The notes: generated by a model from the letters alone, not told the origin. 64,000 nt of DNA from JAAOZP01 sp038848185 (GCA_038848185.1 JAWCNV010000001.1:90243-154242), one strand, 5' to 3'; shown: positions 46,101 through 53,949, numbered from the stretch's first letter. A program made the numbers and translations.

Positions 46101-47243
46101 GTTATCACAAGAATCATAAAGATAGATAGCATACTCGCTGTTTTCTATCTCATTACTCGTTATTTTGCTATTTTTAGTCTTCCATAACTGAATTCCCACC
46201 GTTGTCTTAGATAGTTTCAGATTCTCGACAATCACGTTCTCGCATTCAGTCAGCACCACCTGGCCCGCATCGCTAATTCTCTTGTTTACATCTTTCTCTA
46301 AGTAAACCAGAGGTTTGTCATTCACGACGTTATCTTTAACAATATTTTCATAAGAATCTGAAACGAATAGACCGCAATCGATAAAATCATTTTCAGTTAT
46401 TTCATTATATCGAGAGCCTTCAAGATAAAGGCCGTAATTAGCATTTAATTCATTTTCAGTTATTCCGTTTTTTGATGAGCTATGAAGATAGACGCCATAA
46501 AAGCTCTTCTCTATCTTATTTCTACTTATACCGTTACCTGAGGAATAATGGATGTAAATGCCATATTCACCGCCTTTTATAATATTTTCAATTAATTGAT
46601 TATTGGAAGAAAACATTAAAAGAATGTTATCATGCCCATTATTTTCCATTTGATTCCAGCCTATCTCATTGTTCGAAGAATCATAGAGATGGAGACCATG
46701 TTCATTATTATCTTTTATCTTATTTCTGATCACCTTGTTTTTTGAAGAATGATGAAGGTAAATGCCATCTTTATTATTTTCTACATCGTTTTCAATCACC
46801 TCACTATTTGAAGAATCATAAAAGGCAATGCCAATATACTTATTGTTCCTTACCTTGCTCCAAATTATTCTAGTATATGAAGAATCAGAAGTAGAAATAC
46901 CATGACAAAAATTCTCAATGACAATATTCTTAATTGTTACATGTCTTCTGCTCTTTAGAGATATTCCGACATTTCCTTCTTCAATCGAACCTTTAAGCAT
47001 ATGCCCGTCACCATCGATTACAATATTATCTCTTTCAACAATTATTCCGTTACCGGAGGAGACAGTAATATCGTCGGTTAAAACATAGTTCGTTCTATCC
47101 GTTGTCACTATTGGTGCATAGCTTGGATATATCGAGCCATCACTTCTAATAATGATCGTTTCACCACTCCATTCAGCCTTAACGTTGAAGATTAAAAAAC
47201 TGGCTTGAAGCATAATTAGCAATATACTGTAAGCCTTCCTCAT
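43146..47243 (-). CDS. Giant beta-helix receptor Ser/Thr kinase
   Basis: 1365 residues. Signal peptide (1-23); right-handed beta-helix with many NosD/PbH1 turns at about 55-560 (for example NEVIENDVENNKDGIYL-type repeats); a calcium-like SNSDGIGD loop; three GW-rich beta modules at about 590-805; a membrane helix at about 811-833; a Pro-rich linker; then a Hanks-type kinase from about 930. Kinase motifs: FLGAGSYSIVYKG, AIKISG, IHKDIKPENIL near 1150, TDFGLAE near 1174, GTPYYMPPE, and FDVYSLGMTVLSL. The motifs are complete, so it should be active. It differs from the shorter receptor kinase at 20839 in having a normal activation segment and a beta-helix ectodomain like that of 18508-20640. GACGGGAG precedes the ATG. 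Confidence 0.88.
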   Translation of the reverse strand: MRKAYSILLIMLQASFLIFNVKAEWSGETIIIRSDGSIYPSYAPIVTTDRTNYVLTDDITVSSGNGIIVERDNIVIDGDGHMLKGSIEEGNVGISLKSRRHVTIKNIVIENFCHGISTSDSSYTRIIWSKVRNNKYIGIAFYDSSNSEVIENDVENNKDGIYLHHSSKNKVIRNKIKDNNEHGLHLYDSSNNEIGWNQMENNGHDNILLMFSSNNQLIENIIKGGEYGIYIHYSSGNGISRNKIEKSFYGVYLHSSSKNGITENELNANYGLYLEGSRYNEITENDFIDCGLFVSDSYENIVKDNVVNDKPLVYLEKDVNKRISDAGQVVLTECENVIVENLKLSKTTVGIQLWKTKNSKITSNEIENSEYAIYLYDSCDNEITENKMKNNNYGLALYGSERNKIIKNEFVNCGLYLAFYTYDGVIKFSYYNVIKNNTVNGKPVLYLENEADKTIKDVDIGQIILIFCKNISLENLRLSNTTIGIELFGTKDSSIVGNKLENNLYGIYLLASSNNKIYHNDFINNNKQVYTYRSVNIWDYELKGNYWSDYSGIDSNSDGIGDTPYTIDDENKDRYPLMAPYGYFLVNILTNYGTASGSGWYRPGTTISISISQTVIDYSNGTRQVFKGWLENGFLINDKQSFYIIVDKPRKIVADWRKEHWAEIYSDWGFPTGSGWHEAGSLLRISIDKTVIDHNNGTRRIFKGWYEANSLTSEERSFYTTIDRPRTIIANWDTEYEVRVSSDKGSPTGSGWYKRGTTAIVSISETQMEKDFLSYCVFEGWKVDGKLASASPTYSFIVDGPITLVAVWGTRFKLISVGIIMAILFSSVATAALLMKHKPPPPPPPEEKLPLLPPAKSTEPPEEPIWYRPTVKRMEPSPTQPSPPPSTMEEQIPVKTMLLKGRDGAGFFDFTRTKLKGSTIGSRTNPSREGEVEIQEFLGAGSYSIVYKGLIEGKPTAIKISGIVKKMNNEHYVSPPQCKGEIMDFFNQIRTLGLLKRRRVLQGELNVNYLKKLVETSIQLSNFNVNSSDEFLSKYPIGEWLHDLALFDHNIATVRLYNKELFEKFEKSNPSENIFTNPHEFAESPPFFAMQLADGDLLKLSKEYRGSRNFPEILKAAFSQMAAATSLVYVCSTIPGEEAQKSGRDFVNPRIHKDIKPENILFKKHKKGFRFVVTDFGLAETQRVKQQKEWQVGTPYYMPPEYILYPYESILPSFDVYSLGMTVLSLTSRPYIQSLLIASTQHKEISQEAYVQPILEALKQRFTDEQVKNMVNEVRSIVYSYDDPFSLSNDDKNSRIIQLQGKIEDWGLYPPEIDIPIDEGIKNMLIEMTSIDCGKRPKSCLEVYFRLRQLLGDAFTKYTPKRKET

Positions 47244-47549
47244 TCTCCCGTCCTTAATAGCACATGCTAAATTTAAAGCTTTTTACCATATTAAGATGTA
47301 GGACATAAAGCACATATCAATATATGCTATTAATCAGACTGTGGGTTATGCTTGAAATATACTCTTAAGTTTCCATCTTGTTTTATCATTTGTGACTTAC
47401 AGACACCTTCAGATTATCACAGCACATTATTAAATACGATATCTTCATGGTGAATAATCCTAGAATATAATATAAAAAGAGTCATAGTCTTAAACAGGCT
47501 GATTAAAGGTAATTCTTAAATATCCAAAGCGGTGTAAAATAATTGGAAA
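47244..47549. other. Divergent intergenic region between the giant kinase and the zinc-finger gene
   Basis: No gene was seen in 306 bases. A minus-strand CTTTAAATTTA (about 47270-47280) is placed as a TATA-like box for the giant kinase. CTTAAATAT at 47514-47522 lies about 28 bases before the plus-strand ATG at 47550. Confidence 0.35.
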
Positions 47550-48038
47550 ATGTCTAAGGAGCATGCATCAGAGCAGATTGGCGAGGAGTTGAATGTCTTT
47601 GATGTTCCCTGTCCGGGTTGTGGTAAGAATGTTTTCACCCTGCCCTATAAGCTGGGGCTTACTCATAAAATTCATTGTCCAAACTGTGACACTTCAAATT
47701 ACGTCCATATAGACAAGAAGGGTGGAGTCATTATGTTGACAGAAAACGAATTTAAAGAAAGTAAGTGTAAGAGATGCGATGGAAAAGGAACATGCCCTAA
47801 ATGTAATGGAACGGGTGAAATGATTTGTCCAGCTTGTGGAGGAAAAGGAATCTACCGTGTGAATGAGGAGGGGTTTTGGTGGCATTATGGTTGTGCTGAT
47901 TGTGGAGGATCTGGAGTTACAAAGTATGCAGGCGATATACCACGCGTGCTTTCCAGAGGTAGAGGGAAGCTAACTTGCACGGAATGTAAGGGTAACGGAT
48001 TTTGTCCTGATTGTGGTGGTAGGGGCTTGATTCTATAA
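47550..48038 (+). CDS. DnaJ-type zinc-finger protein without J domain
   Basis: 162 residues. The N-terminus has one zinc ribbon (VPCPGCGKNVF to HCPNCDTSNY, about 19-50). From residue 70 onward the protein contains CxxCxGxG elements as in the DnaJ cysteine-rich domain: CKRCDGKG, CPKCNGTG, CPACGGKG, CADCGGSG, CTECKGNG, CPDCGGRG. There is no J domain or membrane segment. Such fingers bind unfolded or helical partners in other proteins. The stop overlaps the ATG of the next gene, a 56-residue shared-tail protein, so the pair is made together and may interact (inference). Confidence 0.8.
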   Translation: MSKEHASEQIGEELNVFDVPCPGCGKNVFTLPYKLGLTHKIHCPNCDTSNYVHIDKKGGVIMLTENEFKESKCKRCDGKGTCPKCNGTGEMICPACGGKGIYRVNEEGFWWHYGCADCGGSGVTKYAGDIPRVLSRGRGKLTCTECKGNGFCPDCGGRGLIL

Positions 48039-48208
48039 TGCCCAGGTACGGGCTTAGGGCCGCATCAAAGTTTAAGCTGTTCAGACCGAGTGAAGCACAA
48101 CCGAAAGTCAACGATTCTCAAATGATGCAGTGGCTTGATGAAACGATAGAAAAAGTGAAGCATTACATTCAAGAAATTGAAAGGATACTAGCAGGGCAGC
48201 ATCCCTAA
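48038..48208 (+). CDS. 56-residue protein consisting mainly of the shared tail helix
   Basis: The ATG overlaps the stop of the zinc-finger gene (TAATG). The product begins with a basic segment (MPRYGLRAASKFKLFRP) and then carries the shared tail (MQWLDETIEKVKHYIQEIE) with a short end AGQHP. Nothing else is present, so the tail can exist as an almost free-standing peptide. Its conserved pattern and tight coupling support a real gene despite the small size. Confidence 0.65.
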   Translation: MPRYGLRAASKFKLFRPSEAQPKVNDSQMMQWLDETIEKVKHYIQEIERILAGQHP

Positions 48209-48286
48209 TATTTACCTCGATTTTCTAAATTATATCTTAAAAAGCAGTAACTTTTTATATGGGTTCTTTAAAAGGAGGAAGAGAAA

Positions 48287-48909
48287 ATGCCAAGAGAAGT
48301 GCTTTAATCACTAGAAAACTTGGAATAACTTGGCTATTTTAGTACTGCTGATCTCTACGTAGCATGGTTATTATTTACGATTACAAATTGGGGCGAATGC
48401 TTTCATACAATCTTCTTTTCTCATCCAATTATACTATCACTTGTATTATTTCCTTTAATAATGATATCGATTGGAAGCTTTTTATCCATAAGGAGTTCTG
48501 TTTGAGGATTTCACTTTATCCTATTAGGAGTCCTTGGCCACATACTCCTCTTGTTGTCTTCTCTCTTTCCCTCCTTATACCATTTATGATTATAACATTT
48601 GGGAGCATTCCGTTTTTAGGAAATGGAAGCAAAAGCGATATAAAGAAAGGGTTATTGACTATATCTTTAAGTATTCCATTCCTTTTCTATCTAAGCTACA
48701 AGTTGGGAGTTATTGCAATACCTTTAGGATTATTACTAGCATTCTCGATGGATTTGAAAGGGTTAATGACGATGCATATGCTACAGGAAAAAGATATTGA
48801 TAAAAGAATAAAGAAGGTAAAGTGCTTTTTAAAGAGGCTTATTAAACTGATCAGCATCTTTGTAATTTTATGTTCTGGAAAGCTAGTAGTCACTACTATT
48901 ATATCGTAA
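48287..48909 (+). pseudogene. Broken multi-TM protein gene with shared-tail remnant
   Basis: GGAGGAAG precedes an ATG at 48287 (MPREVL and then a stop). In the frames that follow, hydrophobic segments appear in pieces: ADLYVAWLLFTITNW, IILSLVLFPLIMISIGSFL, LLGVLGHILLLLSSLFPL, then in another frame LSIPFLFYLSYKLGVIAI. Near the end is DIDKRIKKVKCFLKRL, matching the shared tail. Stops and at least one frameshift prevent one product. A frame of 181 codons from 48364 covers part of it. It was probably a relative of the four-TM tail proteins at 26158-26862 and 61901-62476. Confidence 0.5.
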
Positions 48910-48990
48910 TTCCAATTTTTCTGCCACAAAGGATTGTTTGCATGTATTGAGGCAAGTTTTCAGATTTGAACTTCTACATGCAAGAGAACA

Positions 48991-51420
48991 ATGTTTATAA
49001 CTCTGAAATGCTTTTTTCTAGTTGGCTTGAACAAGAATGCTTTCCATGGAGACAAGATTTTCATTGGCGAAGAATTTGACCCTTGCACGAGGATGTCAAC
49101 TAACCCACTTTTCATGGACATCAGTAATATATCGACTCATGGTGTTATAATTGGCATGACTGGATCTGGGAAAACGGGGTTGGGCATAGCTGTCATGGAG
49201 GAGGCTCTTATTAACGAGGTACCGGTGATAGCCATAGACGTTAAAGGTGATTTGTCAAACCTTGGGCTTGGGGTATTTGATTCCTCGTATGATGCATTAA
49301 CCCCCGCGCAAACTGAGGAGCATAGAAGGAAACTTGTTGACATGGATTTTGCTGAAAAAGTAAACACCTTTAGGAAAAATGTGATGATTAATATCTATAC
49401 GCCGGGTTATATTAATGGGAGGCCAGTTTCATTGATAAATTCTCTAAGGCCGCCCTCAAAGAGTGTTGGAAGTGACGAGCTGCGAGATATCGCGTCTAAT
49501 GTTGCGGCTTCGTTCCTCAGCTTGATCGGAGTTGAGCATCAGCCTTTTAAGGGGAAGGAACATACGTTGCTATCGGAAGTATTGAAATATTCTTGGGAGA
49601 ACCATATTGACCTCGATTTCGGAAGCCTTATGCGCCTGGTTTTAGACCCGCCTTTCGACAGGGTTGGAGGCATAGATCTTGAATCATTCATGCCTTTGAA
49701 GCAAAGGAGGAGTTTCGCATTCATGATGAACAGCGTGTTCACATCACCGGACTTTAGAAAATGGATACATGGCGACCCGTTGGATATTGATCATTTCCTC
49801 AAGTTGGAGAAAACCGTCGCATCCCTATTTTATCTCGCTCATTTAGATAGTGATGAGAAAATGTTATTTGTTTCTTTACTGCTGCAAAAAATATACTCTT
49901 GGGTGCTCACCAAGGGGGCATCTGAAAGACCAAGGCTCTTAGTGTTTTTCGACGAGGTCTTCGGTTTCCTCCCACCATTCCCCAGAAACCCGGTTAGCAA
50001 GCCTCCCCTTCTCTCCCTCATAAAGCAGGGAAGATCCTTCGGCGTCACGGTCTTCCTGTCCACTCAGAACCCTATTGATATAGATTACAAGGCCCTTGGT
50101 AACGTCTATCTTTGGATCATAGGAAGATTGCAAACGAGGAATGATAGGAGAAGGGTTCTCGAGGGCGTAGCTGAAGCCGGCCTTTCGGGCTCCACACAAA
50201 TGGGCGAACACGATATTGAGGCGCTTATCTCAACCCTAGGTCAAAGGGAATTCTTAATGTACGATGTGAAGGAAAATTCACTTCGGTTCTTCCGGTCTAG
50301 AGAGTGCATTTCTTGCCTAATCGGGCCTTTAACGCCTGAACGGGCTGCGCTAATTGCTAGAGGCGGTGAAGTGAAACAACATCTCAAAACACTTGAAATC
50401 CCGGAGCAGCTGCTCGAACTACCACCAGCCGTATGCGAAAAGTTGAGGCAGCAATATTTACCCGTAAGATACAGCATTGGGGACGTTAAGAAGCATCTTC
50501 AATCGCGGGACTTGGTTTTAGCCGGCGGCGAATATATACTTTATTATGAGCCCCTCCTTTTACTTGAAGGGGAAGTTAGGATTCAAGCGAATCATCCAAG
50601 AATTCAAAAAGTTTCTAAAGTATCGAGAATAATTCCCATAAGCTCATCCTTTAAAGAGCTGAAGTTTCTTGAAAGAACGGAACCAGGATTAACGGCGGAA
50701 GAACTGAGACAGTATCCTTTGGAAACCCATATGTCCTTAGAATTCCGTTTCAAACCGGTTAACCATCTGGTGATAGACTTAACAGGGTATAAGAGGCTTA
50801 CTAACCTCTTTCTTAAACATATAGTTGAATCGTCGAGAATCGTGATATTCCGCTGTGAGCAGACTGGTGATTATTCCATGGAAGGCGAGGAAAGAGTTGA
50901 ATTCGAAAAAAGACAGAGGGAAATACTTGTAGAGAGATCTAAAGAGCAACTAAGGAAGAGATATGAGGCCGCGATATCTAAGTTATCGCGTAGAGTAATC
51001 TCTGAAACTGAGAAGCTTGAAAAACTCAAATCCAGCTTTGAAGAAGCTAAAACTTCGCTTATCCTCAAAGGCTTCAGCAAACTCTTGACTACTAGAAAAC
51101 TCAGGTCGGTTCCTGGAAAAATCCACTCTGAAATAAAGAGGCTTAGAAGACTGGAGAGCATAGTGAAGTCGAAAGAATTTGAATTAGCGGGGCTTTTAAA
51201 TGAAAAGAGGGAGAAAGAAATAGAACTCTCGTTACGATTGGGGAAACTCGATATGGAAATCAAACCAAAAATATTGGAGGTCAGCATCACCCCTTGCTTA
51301 AAGGATGCTAAGGTGGTGGATGAACTCTTAATTTGGGTACCTATCGCCGAATTAGATGTATTGCTTGATGACAGGAAAAGTAGGGTAAAAGTGAACTGCT
51401 TTAATCTCGCATATATTTAA
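48991..51420 (+). CDS. HerA/FtsK-superfamily ATPase with C-terminal coiled coil
   Basis: 809 residues. Walker A GMTGSGKTG is at 55-63, AIDVKGD at about 81-87, Walker B LLVFFDEVFG at 316-325, the sensor-like LSTQNP near 357, and GRLQTRNDRR near 378 with a candidate arginine finger. This order is typical of HerA-type hexameric pumping ATPases. After residue 420 the sequence has no clear family. Residues about 635-770 are a long coiled coil, giving a length well above simple HerA (about 500). The neighbouring genes are signalling and zinc-ribbon proteins, not NurA or Mre11, so a role in DNA ends is not supported by context. The start may be internal to 48991, since its first 20 residues are weakly conserved-looking. 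Confidence 0.8.
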   Translation: MFITLKCFFLVGLNKNAFHGDKIFIGEEFDPCTRMSTNPLFMDISNISTHGVIIGMTGSGKTGLGIAVMEEALINEVPVIAIDVKGDLSNLGLGVFDSSYDALTPAQTEEHRRKLVDMDFAEKVNTFRKNVMINIYTPGYINGRPVSLINSLRPPSKSVGSDELRDIASNVAASFLSLIGVEHQPFKGKEHTLLSEVLKYSWENHIDLDFGSLMRLVLDPPFDRVGGIDLESFMPLKQRRSFAFMMNSVFTSPDFRKWIHGDPLDIDHFLKLEKTVASLFYLAHLDSDEKMLFVSLLLQKIYSWVLTKGASERPRLLVFFDEVFGFLPPFPRNPVSKPPLLSLIKQGRSFGVTVFLSTQNPIDIDYKALGNVYLWIIGRLQTRNDRRRVLEGVAEAGLSGSTQMGEHDIEALISTLGQREFLMYDVKENSLRFFRSRECISCLIGPLTPERAALIARGGEVKQHLKTLEIPEQLLELPPAVCEKLRQQYLPVRYSIGDVKKHLQSRDLVLAGGEYILYYEPLLLLEGEVRIQANHPRIQKVSKVSRIIPISSSFKELKFLERTEPGLTAEELRQYPLETHMSLEFRFKPVNHLVIDLTGYKRLTNLFLKHIVESSRIVIFRCEQTGDYSMEGEERVEFEKRQREILVERSKEQLRKRYEAAISKLSRRVISETEKLEKLKSSFEEAKTSLILKGFSKLLTTRKLRSVPGKIHSEIKRLRRLESIVKSKEFELAGLLNEKREKEIELSLRLGKLDMEIKPKILEVSITPCLKDAKVVDELLIWVPIAELDVLLDDRKSRVKVNCFNLAYI

Positions 51421-51597
51421 GTGAATGATCTTCTTCTCCCCGCTAGTATCTTAGATAAGCCGCTTTATAAAAACTCCATTGACACTTGTACTTTCATTTT
51501 GATTAAGAGTACTAAGCCCCTTTAGCATCTGAAGCTTATAATGAAAAGAAATATATGTCTCTTCTATGCAAGTTAAAAAAATGAGGGTGGCAGTAAA

Positions 51598-52080
51598 ATG
51601 CTACGATCCAAGTTAATAGAAGATGCAAGAAAATATGCAAACTACTCGTATTTCACCATGCTTATAATGGGTATTTTGATTTCCTTGGCTGGCCCCCTGT
51701 TAATTATGGTTACCTATCCTGATAATCCCATTGGCTTACTTGGTGTCTTTATGTTACTCGGTGGTCCTGTAGAAGTTCTTCTTGCGATCTTTTCTTTAAA
51801 ACCTGGTTTTGTCGACCTGATCAATTGTGGAATGTATGAAGACGCTATCCAATATTTTGACGAAGAAAAAGATAATGCAACATCCCTAGTCTTTGTATGT
51901 GGATTTCTTGGAGGTTTGATTCCAGCTATTCTACTGCATTCTGCTGCAAACAGGCTAGCTCTGGCTTTAAGCATGGATGAAACCTCATACAAGATATGCC
52001 TTCACTGCGGAGCAAAAATGCCCTCTGGTGCTAAATTCTGCGGAAAATGCGGCGCCACTATAAATAAGCAACGTTTCTAA
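51598..52080 (+). CDS. Membrane protein with C-terminal zinc ribbon
   Basis: 160 residues. Two hydrophobic segments near the N-terminus (about 20-70: MLIMGILISLAGPLLIMV and GLLGVFMLLGGPVEVLLAIF) are followed by a third (LVFVCGFLGGLIPAILL, about 100-117). The protein ends in a four-cysteine zinc ribbon, CLHCGAKMPSGAKFCGKCG. Such ribbons on small membrane proteins are common in archaea and probably mediate protein contacts. GGGTGG precedes the ATG. Confidence 0.7.
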   Translation: MLRSKLIEDARKYANYSYFTMLIMGILISLAGPLLIMVTYPDNPIGLLGVFMLLGGPVEVLLAIFSLKPGFVDLINCGMYEDAIQYFDEEKDNATSLVFVCGFLGGLIPAILLHSAANRLALALSMDETSYKICLHCGAKMPSGAKFCGKCGATINKQRF

Positions 52081-52102
52081 AAATTTGAGGTAAATCGAAG
52101 CG

Positions 52103-52342
52103 TCAAGAAGCGAGTGTTTCTAAGAATCCCTTAACCTTTTCTATGGTTTTCCCTATCCATTCCATAACGATCTTTATCCCTTCAGTTCCGCAGAGAATGC
52201 AGTATTCCCATTCATCGGATAATCCTGAAGTGTTGCACTGAGTGCATGTCCATGATGCCACGGGTTTCCTGGACCCACATAGAGTGCAGAAAACATTATC
52301 CGCCGACTCAGAATTCCCGCAGACCGGGCAGACCCAGCTCAT
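52103..52342 (-). CDS. Double zinc-ribbon protein with shared C-terminal helix
   Basis: 79 residues. Two four-cysteine ribbons: CPVCGNSESADNVFCTLCG (5-23) and CTQCNTSGLSDEWEYCILCG (32-51). The shared tail (VMEWIGKTIEKVKGFLETL) follows. No membrane segment. It is the smallest tail protein with a recognisable domain attached, so a likely adaptor (inference). It faces a broken zinc-ribbon gene across a perfect palindrome. Confidence 0.75.
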   Translation of the reverse strand: MSWVCPVCGNSESADNVFCTLCGSRKPVASWTCTQCNTSGLSDEWEYCILCGTEGIKIVMEWIGKTIEKVKGFLETLAS

Positions 52343-52352
52343 CTTCCCTGCA

Positions 52353-52378
52353 TTCTCTGCGGACCGGTCCGCAGAGAA
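52353..52378. repeat. Perfect 26-bp palindrome
   Basis: The half-site TTCTCTGCGGACC is followed immediately by its reverse complement, with no spacer. It lies 11 bases upstream of the double zinc-ribbon gene start. It could be an operator. Alternatively it could arise from Cys-ribbon coding sequence: a similar TGCATTCTCTGCGGA occurs inside that gene at 52188-52202 on the other strand, where it encodes CILCG. Confidence 0.7.
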
Positions 52379-52383
52379 AAAGA

Positions 52384-52977
52384 AAGGTTAAAGACTTGTC
52401 CTAACTGCCGAGCACCGATGCCTCCCATTGCAAAGTTCTGTGGCAAATGTGGGGCAAGACTGATAAGTAAAAAATTTCCCTCTCAACCACCTCCTGCCCC
52501 TCCTTTATCGAAACTCGTAGGAATGCAAGTTTATGATCCCGATTGCCTTTTCATAGGGACGGTTAAGGAAATAGGGCATTGTCCCTGGTGAGGGAGACAT
52601 GATCTTGTATATTTCGACGAAAGCCAGCAGCATGATGGAGAAAGTGGAACGATGTTAAGACTGTTGGGGAAATTATCCTGCTTTCTAGAAAGATCGAGAT
52701 ACCACCAGGTGCTACCGCACCTGCGACGCAGCAAGTTCCAGCAGCACAACCACAAGTACCACTATGCCCAAAGTGTGGCAAGCCTGGAACATGGATACCC
52801 CAGTATAAAAGATACTACTGTTATAATTGTAGGGATTATCTCGATTCGTTACAAATGTTGCTACAACAACAAGTAGCTCGACAAATAAAGTCACTCTGTT
52901 CAAAGTGTGGAAGACCAGGGGTATGGATACCGCAATATGAGAGATATTACTGTTATAACTGCAAAGACTATATCTAA
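52384..52977 (+). pseudogene. Frameshifted zinc-ribbon + PRC-barrel-like protein
   Basis: Three pieces in different frames make one protein. First is a zinc ribbon (CPNCRAPMPPIAKFCGKCG) plus a proline-rich linker and LVGMQVYDPDCLFIGTVKEIG, which looks like a PRC-barrel start. Second is GDMILYISTKAS. Third is VGEIILLSRKIEIPPG, then two C-x-x-C...C-x-x-C units (CPKCGKPGTWIPQYKRYYC and CSKCGRPGVWIPQYERYYC) ending at 52977. At least two frameshifts lie at about 52590-52660. Each part is well conserved, so the loss is recent or due to sequencing errors. Confidence 0.6.
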
Positions 52978-53013
52978 ACTAGCAAATGCCTTTCTGCATA
53001 GAATAGCGCAATA

Positions 53014-53080
53014 TTTATAAGTATGACATTTATAGTATGAGTTACACGGAAAACCTGTAGCAGCGAGCCTCCTTGGCTCG
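53014..53080 (+). promoter_or_regulatory. Promoter, seven-codon leader and hairpin before the 53073 gene
   Basis: TTTATAA at 53014-53020 is a TATA-like box. An ATG at 53037, near the expected transcript start, opens a seven-codon frame ending in TAG at 53060. CGAGCC (53064-53069) and GGCTCG (53075-53080) form a perfect stem with a five-base loop that includes part of the TTG start at 53073. This could affect initiation; the functional claim is inference. Confidence 0.3.
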
Positions 53081-53387
53081 TGAGATTTATAGGCAGGGCG
53101 ACCTGTTGTTTGTTAAGGTTGATAGGCTTCCCAAGAAAGTCAACCGGAGAGTTCGAGATGGGATTATCAAGAGAGGGGAATTGGGTCATACCCATCGCTT
53201 GATAGGTGGAGAGCTGGTAGAGTGCTGGGTCTACGGAACCGGAGTTATGCGGTTTATCGTTGTAGAATCCGTTGCTAAAATCGTTCACGAGGAGCATGGG
53301 GAGATAGTCTTGGGGAAGGGGATTTGGACGATTGTAAGGCAGAGAGAGTATTCTCTCCTCAAAAGATTCGAGTATGTCGTTGAGTGA
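53073..53387 (+). CDS. Conserved small protein of a two-gene module (QGDLLF...HEEHG type)
   Basis: 104 residues, starting at TTG. Conserved-looking elements are RQGDLLFVKVDRLP near the start, GELGHTHRL in the middle (His pair), KIVHEEHGEIVLGKGIW, and TIVRQREYS near the end. From memory, proteins with this GDV-x-L, GH-x-HR, HEEH, QREY pattern occur in bacteria next to DUF6745-type genes, and the same arrangement is found here. The regularly spaced His/Glu residues hint at a metal site. The function is not known to me. Confidence 0.6.
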   Translation: MAREIYRQGDLLFVKVDRLPKKVNRRVRDGIIKRGELGHTHRLIGGELVECWVYGTGVMRFIVVESVAKIVHEEHGEIVLGKGIWTIVRQREYSLLKRFEYVVE

Positions 53388-53949
53388 GCTCAAATCCGTG
53401 CTCCGGGAGATAAAGGAAAATCCTCCTCAGCTGATGTCGAGGTTTTTCCAGGAAGGAATAAGCCTCTCCGAGAACATCCTGTTCTCTAATGATGGATACA
53501 TATACGTGAGAGATGCTTCAGGGAAACTGGTTAAGCGTACCACTGAGAAATTCTTCATACACCACAAGTTAAGCAAGGAGGAGGCCTCAGAGGCTTTACG
53601 ACGATTAGGCGATGTGTTGCTGCTGAAGAAGCTTGAGGATGGGAAGCTTGAAGCTAGAGACATAGTAAGGTGCAGGAATGTCCGCATTAGGGAATTCCTG
53701 CTTCAAAGGTATGGCTTCGAGAAATTCGCCAAGGAGTTAAATTGTAAGATAATCCATAAGGATGGTGAAAATGAACTTCTCAGGGTTTCCTCAGGCGAAG
53801 AGCCGATAATGATGGTTAAAGTGAGAGACCCTTCAACAGGGCGATTCCATATTATACGCGTGCCTCCCACAATGAAGACGTGCAGAGAAGCAATAGCATG
53901 GACCTTTGGAATGGCAGAAGAAGAATACAAACCGATCAAAGAAACATAG
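53374..53949 (+). CDS. DUF6745-like conserved protein, partner of the preceding gene
   Basis: 191 residues, overlapping the previous gene by 14 bases. The C-terminal half carries the recognisable part: IREFLLQRYGFEKFAKEL, ELLRVSSGEEPIMMVKVRDP, STGRFHIIRVPPTMKTCREA, IAWTFGMAEEEYKPIKET. This resembles the end of DUF6745 proteins (R-x-P-S-T-G, VPP, A-x-A-W, Y-x-P). The N-terminal half is shorter than in those bacterial proteins. No catalytic motif was identified. The tight pairing indicates a joint role. Confidence 0.55.
   Translation: MSLSELKSVLREIKENPPQLMSRFFQEGISLSENILFSNDGYIYVRDASGKLVKRTTEKFFIHHKLSKEEASEALRRLGDVLLLKKLEDGKLEARDIVRCRNVRIREFLLQRYGFEKFAKELNCKIIHKDGENELLRVSSGEEPIMMVKVRDPSTGRFHIIRVPPTMKTCREAIAWTFGMAEEEYKPIKET

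Noticed and set aside
18508..47243. Tandem beta-helix coding repeats as a CRISPR or DNA repeat array
   Set aside because: The repeats are protein-level (Asn/Ile-rich PbH1 turns) with variable DNA; no regular spacers or constant direct repeats.
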